Assembly (NCBI GenBank): GCA_910578105.1
Contig: CAJTPD010000003.1
Location: 124,001 to 188,000, forward strand
DNA: 64,000 bases
DNA from: an uncultured Odoribacter sp.
GTDB lineage: Bacteria > Bacteroidota > Bacteroidia > Bacteroidales > Marinifilaceae
Reading direction: 5' to 3'
Made by a program: the position numbers and the translations under genes. The notes beneath the pieces were generated by a model, which was not told the origin of the DNA, searched no databases, and worked only from the letters and a program-made list of their open reading frames with translations. Below, piece after piece: positions 36,192 to 44,976 of this stretch. The first letter of the stretch is position 1. Every line of letters starts with the position of its first letter.

Positions 36192-38210
36192 TTAATTTTC
36201 GATAAGTTTATCTACCACATGAAGCACCCCGTTAGAACCTTGCCGATTACACTTGTCCAGCACAAATCCGGCACTGTTGTATACCGTCGATAACTTACAG
36301 TTTTCCCATGCCCCCGAAAATGTCCGCACAGAACCGTCCAATAAGGTAATAATTCCTTCCGAATAGCCATCTGTATATAAACGACTTCCGGATACCACAC
36401 ATTTCCGGAACAACTTCAGGGCATCTTCCTTCTCCATTGTTGCTATATTTTTTCCGGCCAAAGCATCATTCGTAGGCGCAAACACCGTATATTTGGTAAC
36501 ATCTATCTTATCCAGCACATCAACCTGATCTGCTTTCTCAATCAACAGCTTAAATTGACTCAACTCTTCATCCTTTTCAATATAAGTACGGTAGAGCAAC
36601 TGAGTTGAATCCGTACTCAACAGATGATTAAAAATACCATCAACTTCATAAATGGCCCCATTATCCGCTTCCCACACAGACTGCGGCGAAGTCAGACGAA
36701 CCTTTAATCCTTTATAATCGGTAAATACCGGCTGCCCCTCTTCCGTCTCACACAGGATAGCCCCGTAAGCAGTGGGATAATACCGGTGTTCAAATGCCTG
36801 GTCCGTTAGTTTTACCTGCAATATACCGGCATTCAGCCGCATCGCCAAAGTATCCATATACTCTTCCTCATACCCGTCAATCCCCCATTCACCATCTGTC
36901 CCGTTATCCCAGGCTTTGGAATCGTCTGCCTGAATCAACACTGTGCGCGGGGCATGCTGGTAAGAATTATCCACACCAAACCACGAATCAATATCAATAC
37001 CTTCTCTTTCAATCAATTTAGCCCACTCCCTGTAATGCTTATATCTGATTAAATACCCAGCCTCCACACTCGTAAACAAAGGGATGTCCGGCACCTGATT
37101 GACTTTATAAATCATACTGTTTGAACTCAATATTGCCCCGGTGTACGTACTACTCAAATTATTTTTTAAAGGCAACATAGCTCCCGAATATGAGTAAAAA
37201 TAAGGCAAATTCCGCTCAATATCGCTCAGTCCCCAAACAGTTGCCGTCTTTTGAGACACCAAGGCTCTCAGGAAAGGAACCACTAATTCATTCGGAACAG
37301 AATCAAAAGACACCAACAATTCCGGGGTAAAATAAGGTTCAAAGAAAGTTTGCATGGCTGCATCGGTTGGCAAAAAGGCCGTATTAAAAAACGTCTCATC
37401 GGCAATATTCAATATTCTGCCACCTGCTTTGATTGCCACATCATAGTATTTCATCAAAGTTGTATCCAGTTTGTCATTCTCCATCCCGACAGTAGCATAA
37501 CCGCTAAATCGGTTAAACCATTTGCTGATAACAGAAAGCTCTGGTTCTGCGGCAATCGCTTCATCCATTCTGGGAGTCAGCAACAACGGCCCGTCCAGAA
37601 CATGAATCACCCCATTGGAAGTCGGAATATCCCGCTCTGTCTGTGACACCGGAACATTTTCCACCATAAAATCACCCGGAGTGACACCCATCATTTTCTG
37701 ATAATCGTCACTCCGCATTGAAAGATACGAATTGGTGAATACCCGGAGAGCCTTTGAAGGATGAGCTTTCCCAGAAGTACGGGTATCCTGTTTTATTCCC
37801 TGCGCATAAGTAATCGGCGATTTATCCCAGGAATCCGAATTTTCGTAATACTTCTCAAAATCGTAATAATACACCATTCCTAACATGAAATGATAATTAA
37901 TAAAATCAATCATATTTCGCTCCGGCATATTTTCTACCGTCCAGCCGTGCTGGTCCAGCCAAGCCTGAACATGTTCATCCTTGGGAGCAAAACAGGTGTA
38001 AAGTCCGGACTGGGACAACGTACGCTCCAAGTCCGCACGCCGTATCATCTGCACAAATAATTCAAATCCACCTTTCTCCTCCAGCACTTGTACCACATTC
38101 ATCCCGATAGAAGCGTCATTTACTTTGTTATAGTGATTATCAAACTCCTCCCGGCAACTACCGAACAGAAGTACAATACCACACATCCATAACACAATCT
38201 TTGTATTCAT
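36192..38210 (-). CDS. Large multi-domain fasciclin (FAS1) lipoprotein
   Basis: A 672-residue lipoprotein (FGSC, Cys19, then REEF). It has at least three FAS1-type domains. The first, at about 38-212, has FELFVQMIRRADLERTLSQSGLYTCFAPKD and ends TSNGVIHVLDGPLLL. The second spans about 225-390. The third, at about 540-670, has FKLLIEKADQVDVLDKIDVTKYTVFAPTND and ends GSNGVLHVVDKLIE. A beta-rich insert lies at about 395-535 (TVLIQADDSKAWDNGTDGEWGI). FAS1 tandem arrays are adhesion modules. The gene opens the first FAS1-SusC-SusD cassette and is second in the operon. A matrix- or glycoprotein-binding role is inferred, not shown. Confidence 0.85.
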   Translation of the reverse strand: MNTKIVLWMCGIVLLFGSCREEFDNHYNKVNDASIGMNVVQVLEEKGGFELFVQMIRRADLERTLSQSGLYTCFAPKDEHVQAWLDQHGWTVENMPERNMIDFINYHFMLGMVYYYDFEKYYENSDSWDKSPITYAQGIKQDTRTSGKAHPSKALRVFTNSYLSMRSDDYQKMMGVTPGDFMVENVPVSQTERDIPTSNGVIHVLDGPLLLTPRMDEAIAAEPELSVISKWFNRFSGYATVGMENDKLDTTLMKYYDVAIKAGGRILNIADETFFNTAFLPTDAAMQTFFEPYFTPELLVSFDSVPNELVVPFLRALVSQKTATVWGLSDIERNLPYFYSYSGAMLPLKNNLSSTYTGAILSSNSMIYKVNQVPDIPLFTSVEAGYLIRYKHYREWAKLIEREGIDIDSWFGVDNSYQHAPRTVLIQADDSKAWDNGTDGEWGIDGYEEEYMDTLAMRLNAGILQVKLTDQAFEHRYYPTAYGAILCETEEGQPVFTDYKGLKVRLTSPQSVWEADNGAIYEVDGIFNHLLSTDSTQLLYRTYIEKDEELSQFKLLIEKADQVDVLDKIDVTKYTVFAPTNDALAGKNIATMEKEDALKLFRKCVVSGSRLYTDGYSEGIITLLDGSVRTFSGAWENCKLSTVYNSAGFVLDKCNRQGSNGVLHVVDKLIEN

Positions 38211-38225
38211 ATATATTTGATTTGA

Positions 38226-39344
38226 TTATTCATCCGCAACATCTGAACCGTATAAATAAACCTCACCCAAAGCAGCATGCACACCTCCGTTAGAAGAAGA
38301 GGTACATACAATCTTTAAATAACGGTAGGTCGCCAAATTCGGAAATTCGAATATTTGTTCGGCTTTTGAATTTGATAAATCAAACTCGTGACACATTTTC
38401 CATTGCGATTCATCCGACGGAGTACCGCTCACATTATTGCCGTATATGGCCATTCCCGCTACCATAGCATTGTTCTGGCGTTGAAAAATACCAATCTTTT
38501 CCAACGCTTTCCGCGCTCCAAGATCCAAAATAATATAATGCGGATAATCCGGAGCATTCGAATGCCACCTTGAATGCCAGAAAGTCTCGGGATTACCATC
38601 AATTATATTGACGGCAGCCCCATTCTCATTAACCGTTTCTTCGGAAGAACAAGTAATTACTTTCCAAAGACTGCGATCCAGTTTGCCCGCTTCTTTCTTA
38701 TAGAATTTCAGTATTTTCTGCTCCGACTCATTACCGTTTTCGTCTACAATTGTAGCATATATATCCAAACTCTGATTTCCCGAAATGTTAGCCCCGATTT
38801 TTACAAATTGTTTTCCGGTAGAATTTGCTGCCACCACAACCTCTTCCTGGTAATCATTCCCGTTCAAGTCCGTATAAGCCAATTCTATATAGAAATTCTC
38901 ATTAAAATTATTTTCCCAACTGACATTAATCCCGCTGAAATCCACTCCTAATTTAACACGACCGTAAAACATATTCACAGAAGACTCCCCGGCTGAAGCC
39001 ATCACCTCAACCGGTTCTGAAGTATTCCCGGATTTGTCGTAAACCAAAAAACGGAAATAGTAAGGAGAATTGTCGGCAAGACCTTCAATCCAACGCTCGG
39101 TAAGACCTCCGAGCACTAAAGTTCTATGTTGGTTTCCGGATTTATCAGTATAAGAAATTTCTATATAAGCCACATCGTCAGCTTCCGGATTATCCCATTG
39201 AAAGAGGAGTGCCCCCCGAGCTGCCGTATATCTGATATTGGACACGGAACCTACCTGAGCTGCTTTTCCACTGCTATCATCCCTGCAAGCAAATACAGGC
39301 AATAACAAAAGTAAAATAAACAAATTGCGCATAAATGTTCTCAT
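38226..39344 (-). CDS. Discoidin-like lipoprotein of the DUF4959/DUF5000 type
   Basis: A 372-residue lipoprotein (FAC, Cys20, then RDD). Two FnIII-like beta domains follow the anchor (about 28-120 and 120-215), which fits the DUF4959 type found beside SusCD genes. Residues about 225-370 form an F5/8 type C (discoidin) domain: IIDGNPETFWHSRWHSNAPDYPHYIILDLG, KIGIFQRQNN, YRYLKIVCTSSSNGGVHAALGEVYLYG. Related proteins are thought to be surface glycan-binding partners of SusCD. First gene of the operon. An in-frame ATG at 39332 is an alternative start that gives a shorter signal peptide. The leader from the predicted promoter is about 360 nt. Confidence 0.82.
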   Translation of the reverse strand: MRTFMRNLFILLLLLPVFACRDDSSGKAAQVGSVSNIRYTAARGALLFQWDNPEADDVAYIEISYTDKSGNQHRTLVLGGLTERWIEGLADNSPYYFRFLVYDKSGNTSEPVEVMASAGESSVNMFYGRVKLGVDFSGINVSWENNFNENFYIELAYTDLNGNDYQEEVVVAANSTGKQFVKIGANISGNQSLDIYATIVDENGNESEQKILKFYKKEAGKLDRSLWKVITCSSEETVNENGAAVNIIDGNPETFWHSRWHSNAPDYPHYIILDLGARKALEKIGIFQRQNNAMVAGMAIYGNNVSGTPSDESQWKMCHEFDLSNSKAEQIFEFPNLATYRYLKIVCTSSSNGGVHAALGEVYLYGSDVADE

Positions 39345-39520
39345 TAATATTATTTTAAGATTTATGTAAATTAAATATTGCCGGACTATCCCAATAATAG
39401 CCCTCTTAAACCATTCCTCCTATTTTGACCGGAACGAATCTGAAAAACAATAATACACCCCCAACCTTATCTTAATAAAATCCCGAAATCGTTTCCATTT
39501 TTTATACCAAATAACAAGCA

Positions 39521-39542
39521 AAAAAAAACGTTCGTTTTTTTT
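39521..39542. repeat. Perfect inverted repeat A8CG-TT-CGT8 in the operon leader
   Basis: Ten-base arms (39521-39530 and 39533-39542) around two bases, within the predicted 5' leader, about 180 nt upstream of the first start codon. It could be a hairpin (attenuator-like) or a DNA-binding site. The stem is almost all A-T, so it would be weak as RNA. Confidence 0.45.
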
Positions 39543-39714
39543 AGACGCTCTACACCCGGTAAATAACACATTCCTTTGTCTTAAAAAAAAGTTAAAGCAA
39601 CCGATACTCATGCATTCATTCCGAAAAAATAACACCCGTCAATTTTATTTTCAAATATTTCAAATTGATGCTTTGCCGCCACAAAAAATATCATGAGGTT
39701 ACTAAATATCGAAA

Positions 39715-39745
39715 CAAAAATAGCTAAGATTTGCGAATACCCAAA
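39715..39745 (-). promoter_or_regulatory. Bacteroidetes promoter predicted to drive the 25-kb operon
   Basis: Exact consensus on the minus strand: TTTG at 39742-39745, 19-bp spacer, TATTTTTG at 39715-39722. Start near 39708 would give a leader of about 360 nt before the ATG at 39344. It is the only full match I found in the gap. Confidence 0.55.
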
Positions 39746-40041
39746 TGATTTTAATAAAAAAAATAATATAACACATCCTATTATATATTTTATAAAAATA
39801 AGATATCAGTTATTAAAATTATGCAATCCATTGCAAATGTTAAAAAAATAAAAAATATTTTTTCTGTTTCCAGGTTATATCTTCTGTTTTTCCCAATTAT
39901 TTATTCAGGATTGTTAACGAAAATAATGGAACATTTACTTGTTCAAAATCTTTTTTGATTCCGGTATTTTAACATCAACATATGCCGGGGAATGCCTTAA
40001 AGTTGTTCAGGAAATAAATCTCCGCCATTTTCAAAAAGGTT

Positions 40042-41040
40042 TTAACGCAAACGGATAAACACCGGTAAATGATCACTGACACCCCCAATGTAGCGAGGCC
40101 CCCGATAGGTGGGACAGGGTTTATAACCAAAATAGGCTTTGTCCTCTTCCAATAGGAAAGGGGCCGAAAAAACAGTCATCCTGCGCTCTGCAAAACAACC
40201 GGACTTTCCGTCAATCAACCCTCCGGAAACAATGATGTGGTCTATGGTTTGCCAGTTGCCTTTGTAACGGTAACTACCGTGATTCTTTTTCAAAAGATAA
40301 TATCCGGTGTTATACAACTCTGATGTCTGAATTTTTTTATCGGAACTTTTCGCCCCCAGCACCTTCTGAGCCGGAGTGTCAGCCTTTCCGTTCAAATCAC
40401 CCATCACAATAATCCCGGCCTTCGGATTCCGCCTGAAAACAGAGTCTACCTTATGACGGACCACCGATGCCGCTCTTTTCCTCTTCCACTCACTCTGTTT
40501 TTCGCCTCCGACCATGGAAGGGAAATGGCATACAAAAATATGCAGGGTATCTTGCCGGAACAAAATCTTCGCATAGAGGACATCCCGGGTACGGATAGTC
40601 GTATCCTCAGGAAAAGGTATCCGCAAAAAAGCAGATTCTGACATTGTTACCTCTTTTTGCCGGTAAAGCAAAGCCACATCTATCCCCCGCACATCGGGAG
40701 AATCCCGGTGAACAATACCATAATCCCCTCCCGACAAAACAGTTTTACCTACAAAATCTTCCAATACTCTCCTGTTTTCCACTTCTGCCAACCCTATCAT
40801 CAAAGGCCATCTGCCTCCACCGACACTATCCACTACCTCTGCCAGTTTTCTCAACTTCATCATATACCGGGCTTTTGTCCAATGCTTTGCCCCCTGAGGT
40901 GTAAACTCATCGTCCCGGGTCAACGGATTGTCATAAGTATCAAACAAATTTTCCACATTATAAAACATGACCCGCTCTGCCTGCTGCCCAAAAAGAACAG
41001 ATTCAAAACACAACAAAAGCAAAAACACAGACAATTTCAT
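40042..41040 (-). CDS. Endonuclease/exonuclease/phosphatase-family protein, exported
   Basis: A 332-residue protein with a signal peptide (about 1-19). The DNase I-like fold shows its motifs: MFYNVENLFD (25-34), GLAEVENR (83-90, the metal-binding Glu), GDLNGK (Asp and Asn of the active site) and the final SDHLPVFIRL (catalytic Asp-His). Members hydrolyse phosphodiester or phosphomonoester bonds in nucleic acids, lipids or sugars; the substrate is not readable. Its start overlaps the stop of the thioredoxin gene by 4 bp (ATGA), making it the last gene of a housekeeping operon. Confidence 0.9.
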   Translation of the reverse strand: MKLSVFLLLLCFESVLFGQQAERVMFYNVENLFDTYDNPLTRDDEFTPQGAKHWTKARYMMKLRKLAEVVDSVGGGRWPLMIGLAEVENRRVLEDFVGKTVLSGGDYGIVHRDSPDVRGIDVALLYRQKEVTMSESAFLRIPFPEDTTIRTRDVLYAKILFRQDTLHIFVCHFPSMVGGEKQSEWKRKRAASVVRHKVDSVFRRNPKAGIIVMGDLNGKADTPAQKVLGAKSSDKKIQTSELYNTGYYLLKKNHGSYRYKGNWQTIDHIIVSGGLIDGKSGCFAERRMTVFSAPFLLEEDKAYFGYKPCPTYRGPRYIGGVSDHLPVFIRLR

Positions 41041-42038
41041 AATGTTTCCCTGGCCCGTATTTTCACATAATCCTCCCAGGACAATTCCTTAAAGATATCA
41101 TTCCCGATGTAATCCAGAATAAGACGTCCTCTGTTCCGGTCTATGTAATAAAACAAGCTCTCCATCAGTTTTCCCTGTTCATCAAAAAGATAAATGCCCG
41201 GAACTTTCAGCACTTTATCACTCAGTGCAATAGCCAATTGATGCAAATTATGATTCCCCGAACCGGCATTGTGAAAAACATGCGTCATAAAAGTAATTGT
41301 ATCCCGGCTCTGAGCATCCAGCCGGACACAATGAAAATGCTCCCTGGCTTCAGCCGCAAAAAGAGAATCGGTGAAAACCACCCTTTCCATCATCCGGGAA
41401 GAGTTGTTCCACGATGCTTCCAGAAATAACAACGTCTTTTTTTTGTGTTCCTGCTGCTTTTCCGTCAATTCCTGAAAAGAAATCCAGTAGTCCGCTCCAT
41501 CCTGCCGCTTCTCCGCTCCCGCTCCGAACACCGATTCAAAATCAGGCAGAAAATCATTGATATGTGTCGACTGCCATGCATTCTCTATGAAATAAACCAA
41601 GAAACCCTGCATCTTCACAATTTCCAGATAACCAGGCACAACAAAATTAATCTTAGCAGGCTCATATATAAAGACAGTGCTCGGATACGACAATTTCCCG
41701 CCTAACATTTCTATGGCAAAGCTGCTGACACTTTTCCCTCCGTTTTTTACCGGAGCATATATTTTATCTTTGAAAACCAAGGTATCGGCAGACTCTGCAT
41801 TAATCCTTACCGGATAAAAATGATTGTTGATAAATGAAATAACAACTGGGTCGGTATAGGTGGTCTTATCCATATGTTTACACCAACCACACCAATCTGT
41901 ATAAAAATCAAACAAATAAGGTTTCGGCTTATCTTTGCATTGTTTTTCAGCCTCCGCCAAAGTCAGCCAATGCACCTCTTCCTGAGCCTGACTTGCCGCA
42001 CTCAGCAGTAATATCAACGAAATAAAAAAAATTTTCAT
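41037..42038 (-). CDS. Exported thioredoxin-fold protein with CGWC active site
   Basis: From the ATG at 42038 the protein has 333 residues and a clean signal peptide ending SQAQ. An upstream ATG at 42062 would add eight residues and overlap the AhpD-like gene by 14 bp. The first half is a thioredoxin domain with YTDWCGWCKHMD, a reactive CxxC of the DsbD-gamma/thioredoxin_7 type, and a following cis-Pro loop (KLSYPSTVFIY). The second half resembles a second thioredoxin fold without CxxC (LLFLEASWNNSSRMME). It likely reduces or monitors thiols in the periplasm. The next gene overlaps by 4 bp. Confidence 0.85.
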   Translation of the reverse strand: MKIFFISLILLLSAASQAQEEVHWLTLAEAEKQCKDKPKPYLFDFYTDWCGWCKHMDKTTYTDPVVISFINNHFYPVRINAESADTLVFKDKIYAPVKNGGKSVSSFAIEMLGGKLSYPSTVFIYEPAKINFVVPGYLEIVKMQGFLVYFIENAWQSTHINDFLPDFESVFGAGAEKRQDGADYWISFQELTEKQQEHKKKTLLFLEASWNNSSRMMERVVFTDSLFAAEAREHFHCVRLDAQSRDTITFMTHVFHNAGSGNHNLHQLAIALSDKVLKVPGIYLFDEQGKLMESLFYYIDRNRGRLILDYIGNDIFKELSWEDYVKIRARETL

Positions 42039-42048
42039 CTGTATTGGT

Positions 42049-42402
42049 TTATTTTTCTGCATCCTGTTGCAACAACTCCCAATATTCCACAGCCCGGCGC
42101 AAATGTGGAATCACAATAGTTCCTCCCACAACATCAGCAACCGCAAACACCTCGAACAATTCCTCGGTAGTCACTCCCTGTTCGTAACACTTTTCCAAAT
42201 GATATTTAATACAATCATCACACCGCAACACCATGGAAGTGGCCAGTCCCAGCATCTCTTTCACCCTGGCAGACAATGCTCCGTCCATATATGTATTCAT
42301 ATCGGTGTTGTAAATTCTCTTGATTACCTTATTACCGGAAGCCAAAATTCTTTCATTCATCCGGTTGCGGTAATCACGGAATTCCTTTATCTTATCATCC
42401 AT
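42049..42402 (-). CDS. Carboxymuconolactone decarboxylase/AhpD-like protein
   Basis: A 117-residue all-helical protein of the CMD/AhpD superfamily. The redox motif CDDCIKYH has Cys61, Cys64 and His68, the arrangement found in AhpD-type peroxidase helpers. EELFEVFAVADVVGGTIVIPHLRRA follows. Such small members are usually annotated as alkylhydroperoxidase-like. It overlaps the rseP stop by one base and precedes the thioredoxin gene, a context that fits thiol redox work. The real electron partner is unknown. Confidence 0.88.
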   Translation of the reverse strand: MDDKIKEFRDYRNRMNERILASGNKVIKRIYNTDMNTYMDGALSARVKEMLGLATSMVLRCDDCIKYHLEKCYEQGVTTEELFEVFAVADVVGGTIVIPHLRRAVEYWELLQQDAEK

Positions 42403-43748
42403 TACCCGAAGAATTTAATCACGTCATTCACATTAGCCAAAATAAAAAGTCCGAAAATAAAAATCATTCCGGCAATCTGGGCATATTCCATAAATTTCTC
42501 ACCGGGCTTACGCCTGGTAAGCACTTCATACAACAGAAACAATACGTGTCCGCCGTCCAGTGCCGGAATAGGCAAAATATTTACAACTGCCAGCATAATG
42601 GATATCAAAGCAGTAAGACTCCAGAAATCCGCCCAATTCCAAACACCAGGAAAAATATTGGCAATAGAAGCAAAACCTCCTACCGATTTTACAGCAGTCC
42701 TGCCCTGCGAAAATAACAGTTTTAACTGTTTCACATAAGCCCCTAACTGTTCCGTTCCCATCTTAATCCCCGCAGGGATAGCTTCGCACAAAGTATATTC
42801 CCGGGTTTCAAACTGAAACGGATTCTCCCCGAATACAGCATAAATACCGAATTTACCATCCCCATCCAGCAAAAAGCGATAAGTCAGCGTATCACTGCCT
42901 CTCAAAACTTTTGTCTCTACTTCCTTCCCCCGGTTAGCCTCCGCCAGAGCGGTAAATTCATCATAAAAATGAAATACACTATCGTTTACAGCCAAAATCT
43001 TATCCCCTTTCCGGATTCCGGCATCATAAGCCGGCGAGTAATCACCGAAATCACCGATTTCCACTCCATTTACAGGCCGCCGTGGAGTCAGCAACGGACT
43101 CAGATTGTAACTGCGGGAGGACATTTCCAACAAATTCGGAATGAAAGTTTCCGGTATCCTCAAAGATAACTCTTCTCCGTTACGGAGCACTTGCATCGTC
43201 TGTGGATGATTCAAAAGCATCTCAGGAATAATATCGCTAAAACGTTCCACTTCCAGATAATCCAAAGCGACAATTTTATCTCCTTTCTCCATACCCATTT
43301 CTTCAAAAACAGGATCGCAAACCACACCATAAGTCACATTCTTCGCCGGTAAATAAGTCTCACCCCAAGTATATAATATACCAATATAGATAGCAAAAGC
43401 CAGCAAAACATTCACCATCACACCTCCCAACATAATCAACAGTCGCTGCCAGGCTGGCTTAGCCCTGAATTCCCACGGTTGCGCCGGTTGCTTCATCTGC
43501 TCCGTATCCATCGATTCATCAATCATCCCGGCAATCTTCACATATCCCCCCAAAGGAAGCCACCCCACGCCGTATTCCGTCTCTCCCTTTTTAAACTTGA
43601 ACAACGAAAACCACGGATTGAAAAACATATAAAATTTTTCTACCCGGGTTCTGAACAACTTAGCAAACAAAAAATGCCCGAATTCATGGAAAAGCACCAG
43701 AATAGAAAGGCTCAATAAAAACTGTACTATCTTTATAAAAATAACCAT
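42402..43748 (-). CDS. rseP: Site-2 intramembrane zinc metalloprotease
   Basis: A 448-residue membrane protease that cuts within the membrane, for example of anti-sigma factors. The zinc site HEFGH (His21, Glu22, His25) lies in the first helix and the third ligand in NILPIPALDGGH near residue 390. Two PDZ-like domains lie between (about 115-190 and 200-285; 'YDAGIRKGDKILAVND'). Further membrane helices sit at about 95-115, 370-395 and 425-445. Given the many ECF sigma/anti-sigma systems of Bacteroidetes, it may act in their signalling. It lies 24 bp after dxr. Confidence 0.93.
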   Translation of the reverse strand: MVIFIKIVQFLLSLSILVLFHEFGHFLFAKLFRTRVEKFYMFFNPWFSLFKFKKGETEYGVGWLPLGGYVKIAGMIDESMDTEQMKQPAQPWEFRAKPAWQRLLIMLGGVMVNVLLAFAIYIGILYTWGETYLPAKNVTYGVVCDPVFEEMGMEKGDKIVALDYLEVERFSDIIPEMLLNHPQTMQVLRNGEELSLRIPETFIPNLLEMSSRSYNLSPLLTPRRPVNGVEIGDFGDYSPAYDAGIRKGDKILAVNDSVFHFYDEFTALAEANRGKEVETKVLRGSDTLTYRFLLDGDGKFGIYAVFGENPFQFETREYTLCEAIPAGIKMGTEQLGAYVKQLKLLFSQGRTAVKSVGGFASIANIFPGVWNWADFWSLTALISIMLAVVNILPIPALDGGHVLFLLYEVLTRRKPGEKFMEYAQIAGMIFIFGLFILANVNDVIKFFG

Positions 43749-43772
43749 ATCTACAAAGTTAAAAACTAAAAA

Positions 43773-44921
43773 TCATGAAAGCAATGAACTGATAAACTGA
43801 CGGCTTTGGCTATCAGTTTCAATATAATCATCCAATGTGGGATTAGGAATGAAATGTGCTTTTTCCAAAGCCGTTTCTATCAGCTCCGACATCGCTGTAA
43901 AAGAACATCTCCCCTGCAAAAATGCCTGAACAGCCACTTCATTGGCAGCATTGAGCACACAAGGCATATTTCCCCCCTGATGCATCGCCTCATACGCCAG
44001 TCCAAGATTCCGGAAAGTCTTTTGGTCCGGCTTCTCAAAAGTCAGAGCACTACATTCTCCGAAATCTACCCGGCCAAAATTGGCAGCAATCCGCTCCGGA
44101 AAAGTCAGGGCATATTGTATGGGCAAACGCATATCAGGAACACCCAATTGCGCTTTTACAGAGCCATCCGTATACTGTATCATAGAATGCACAATGGACT
44201 GAGGATGTACTACTACTTCAATTTGTTCCGGTTTCACACCAAACAACCATTTAGCTTCAATCACCTCAAAGCCCTTATTCATCATCGAAGCTGAATCAAT
44301 AGTCACCTTTGCTCCCATACTCCAATTGGGATGTTTCAACGCATCTGCCGGAGTTACTGTCTTCAAATATTCCCGGTCTTTCCCCCGAAACGGTCCGCCG
44401 GAAGCTGTCAAAATCAGTTTCTCCACCTGGCTATGGCCTTCCCCCATCAAACACTGAAAAATTGCAGAGTGCTCAGAATCAACCGGCAATATGGCAACTT
44501 TATACGTTTCCACCAACTGATTAATTAATTCCCCGGCAACCACTAAAGTTTCCTTGTTTGCTAAAGCAATATTTTTACCAGCCTTGATGGCCTCTATTGT
44601 CGGAATCAGACCGCTATACCCCACCATTGCAGTCACCACCAGCTCAATCCGGGAAGAAGTCACCACCTGAGCAATCGCATCACTCCCGGCATATACTTTT
44701 ATGTCCTCATCCTTCAGCGCATCCCGCAAAAAAGTATATTTTTCTTCATTCGCAATAACAACACAATCCGGCTTAAACTTCAATGCCTGCTCTACAAGCA
44801 AATCAACATTATTATTCGCTGTAAGCACTTCTACACTAAAGCGGTCAGGATTCGCCTCCACCACCTGCAATGTCTGCGTTCCGATTGAGCCTGTCGACCC
44901 TAATATGGCAATATTTTTCAT
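43773..44921 (-). CDS. dxr: 1-deoxy-D-xylulose 5-phosphate reductoisomerase
   Basis: Second step of the MEP isoprenoid pathway: converts DXP to 2-C-methyl-D-erythritol 4-phosphate using NADPH and a divalent metal. The 382-residue protein has the NADPH loop GSTGSIGTQTL (8-18), NKETLVVAGE, the metal/substrate motifs PVDSEHSAIFQCL and ASGGPFRG, and TIDSASMMNKGFEVIEAKWLF. Length is normal. It lies between the M23 peptidase gene (55 bp upstream) and rseP, an arrangement shared by many Bacteroidetes. It indicates that this organism makes isoprenoids by the MEP route. Confidence 0.96.
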   Translation of the reverse strand: MKNIAILGSTGSIGTQTLQVVEANPDRFSVEVLTANNNVDLLVEQALKFKPDCVVIANEEKYTFLRDALKDEDIKVYAGSDAIAQVVTSSRIELVVTAMVGYSGLIPTIEAIKAGKNIALANKETLVVAGELINQLVETYKVAILPVDSEHSAIFQCLMGEGHSQVEKLILTASGGPFRGKDREYLKTVTPADALKHPNWSMGAKVTIDSASMMNKGFEVIEAKWLFGVKPEQIEVVVHPQSIVHSMIQYTDGSVKAQLGVPDMRLPIQYALTFPERIAANFGRVDFGECSALTFEKPDQKTFRNLGLAYEAMHQGGNMPCVLNAANEVAVQAFLQGRCSFTAMSELIETALEKAHFIPNPTLDDYIETDSQSRQFISSLLS

Positions 44922-44976
44922 ATTAAAATTACTGATTGCTGAATACCTGAGACGCTAAACCAGAATCTCCACCCTT

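Larger units (their letters stand above)
39345..40041. other. AT-rich regulatory gap upstream of the 25-kb operon
   Basis: 697 bp without a credible gene. It holds a consensus minus-strand promoter at 39715-39745, an A8CG-TT-CGT8 inverted repeat at 39521-39542 inside the predicted leader, and a very AT-rich block at about 39750-39950. No clear terminator was found for the gene ending at 40042. The short ORFs here look like noise. Confidence 0.6.

Noticed and set aside
39420..39635. 71-residue minus-strand ORF in the regulatory gap
   Set aside because: It has a GTG start, many Phe, Lys and Arg from AT-rich sequence, no family resemblance and no nearby promoter of its own. Probably chance.
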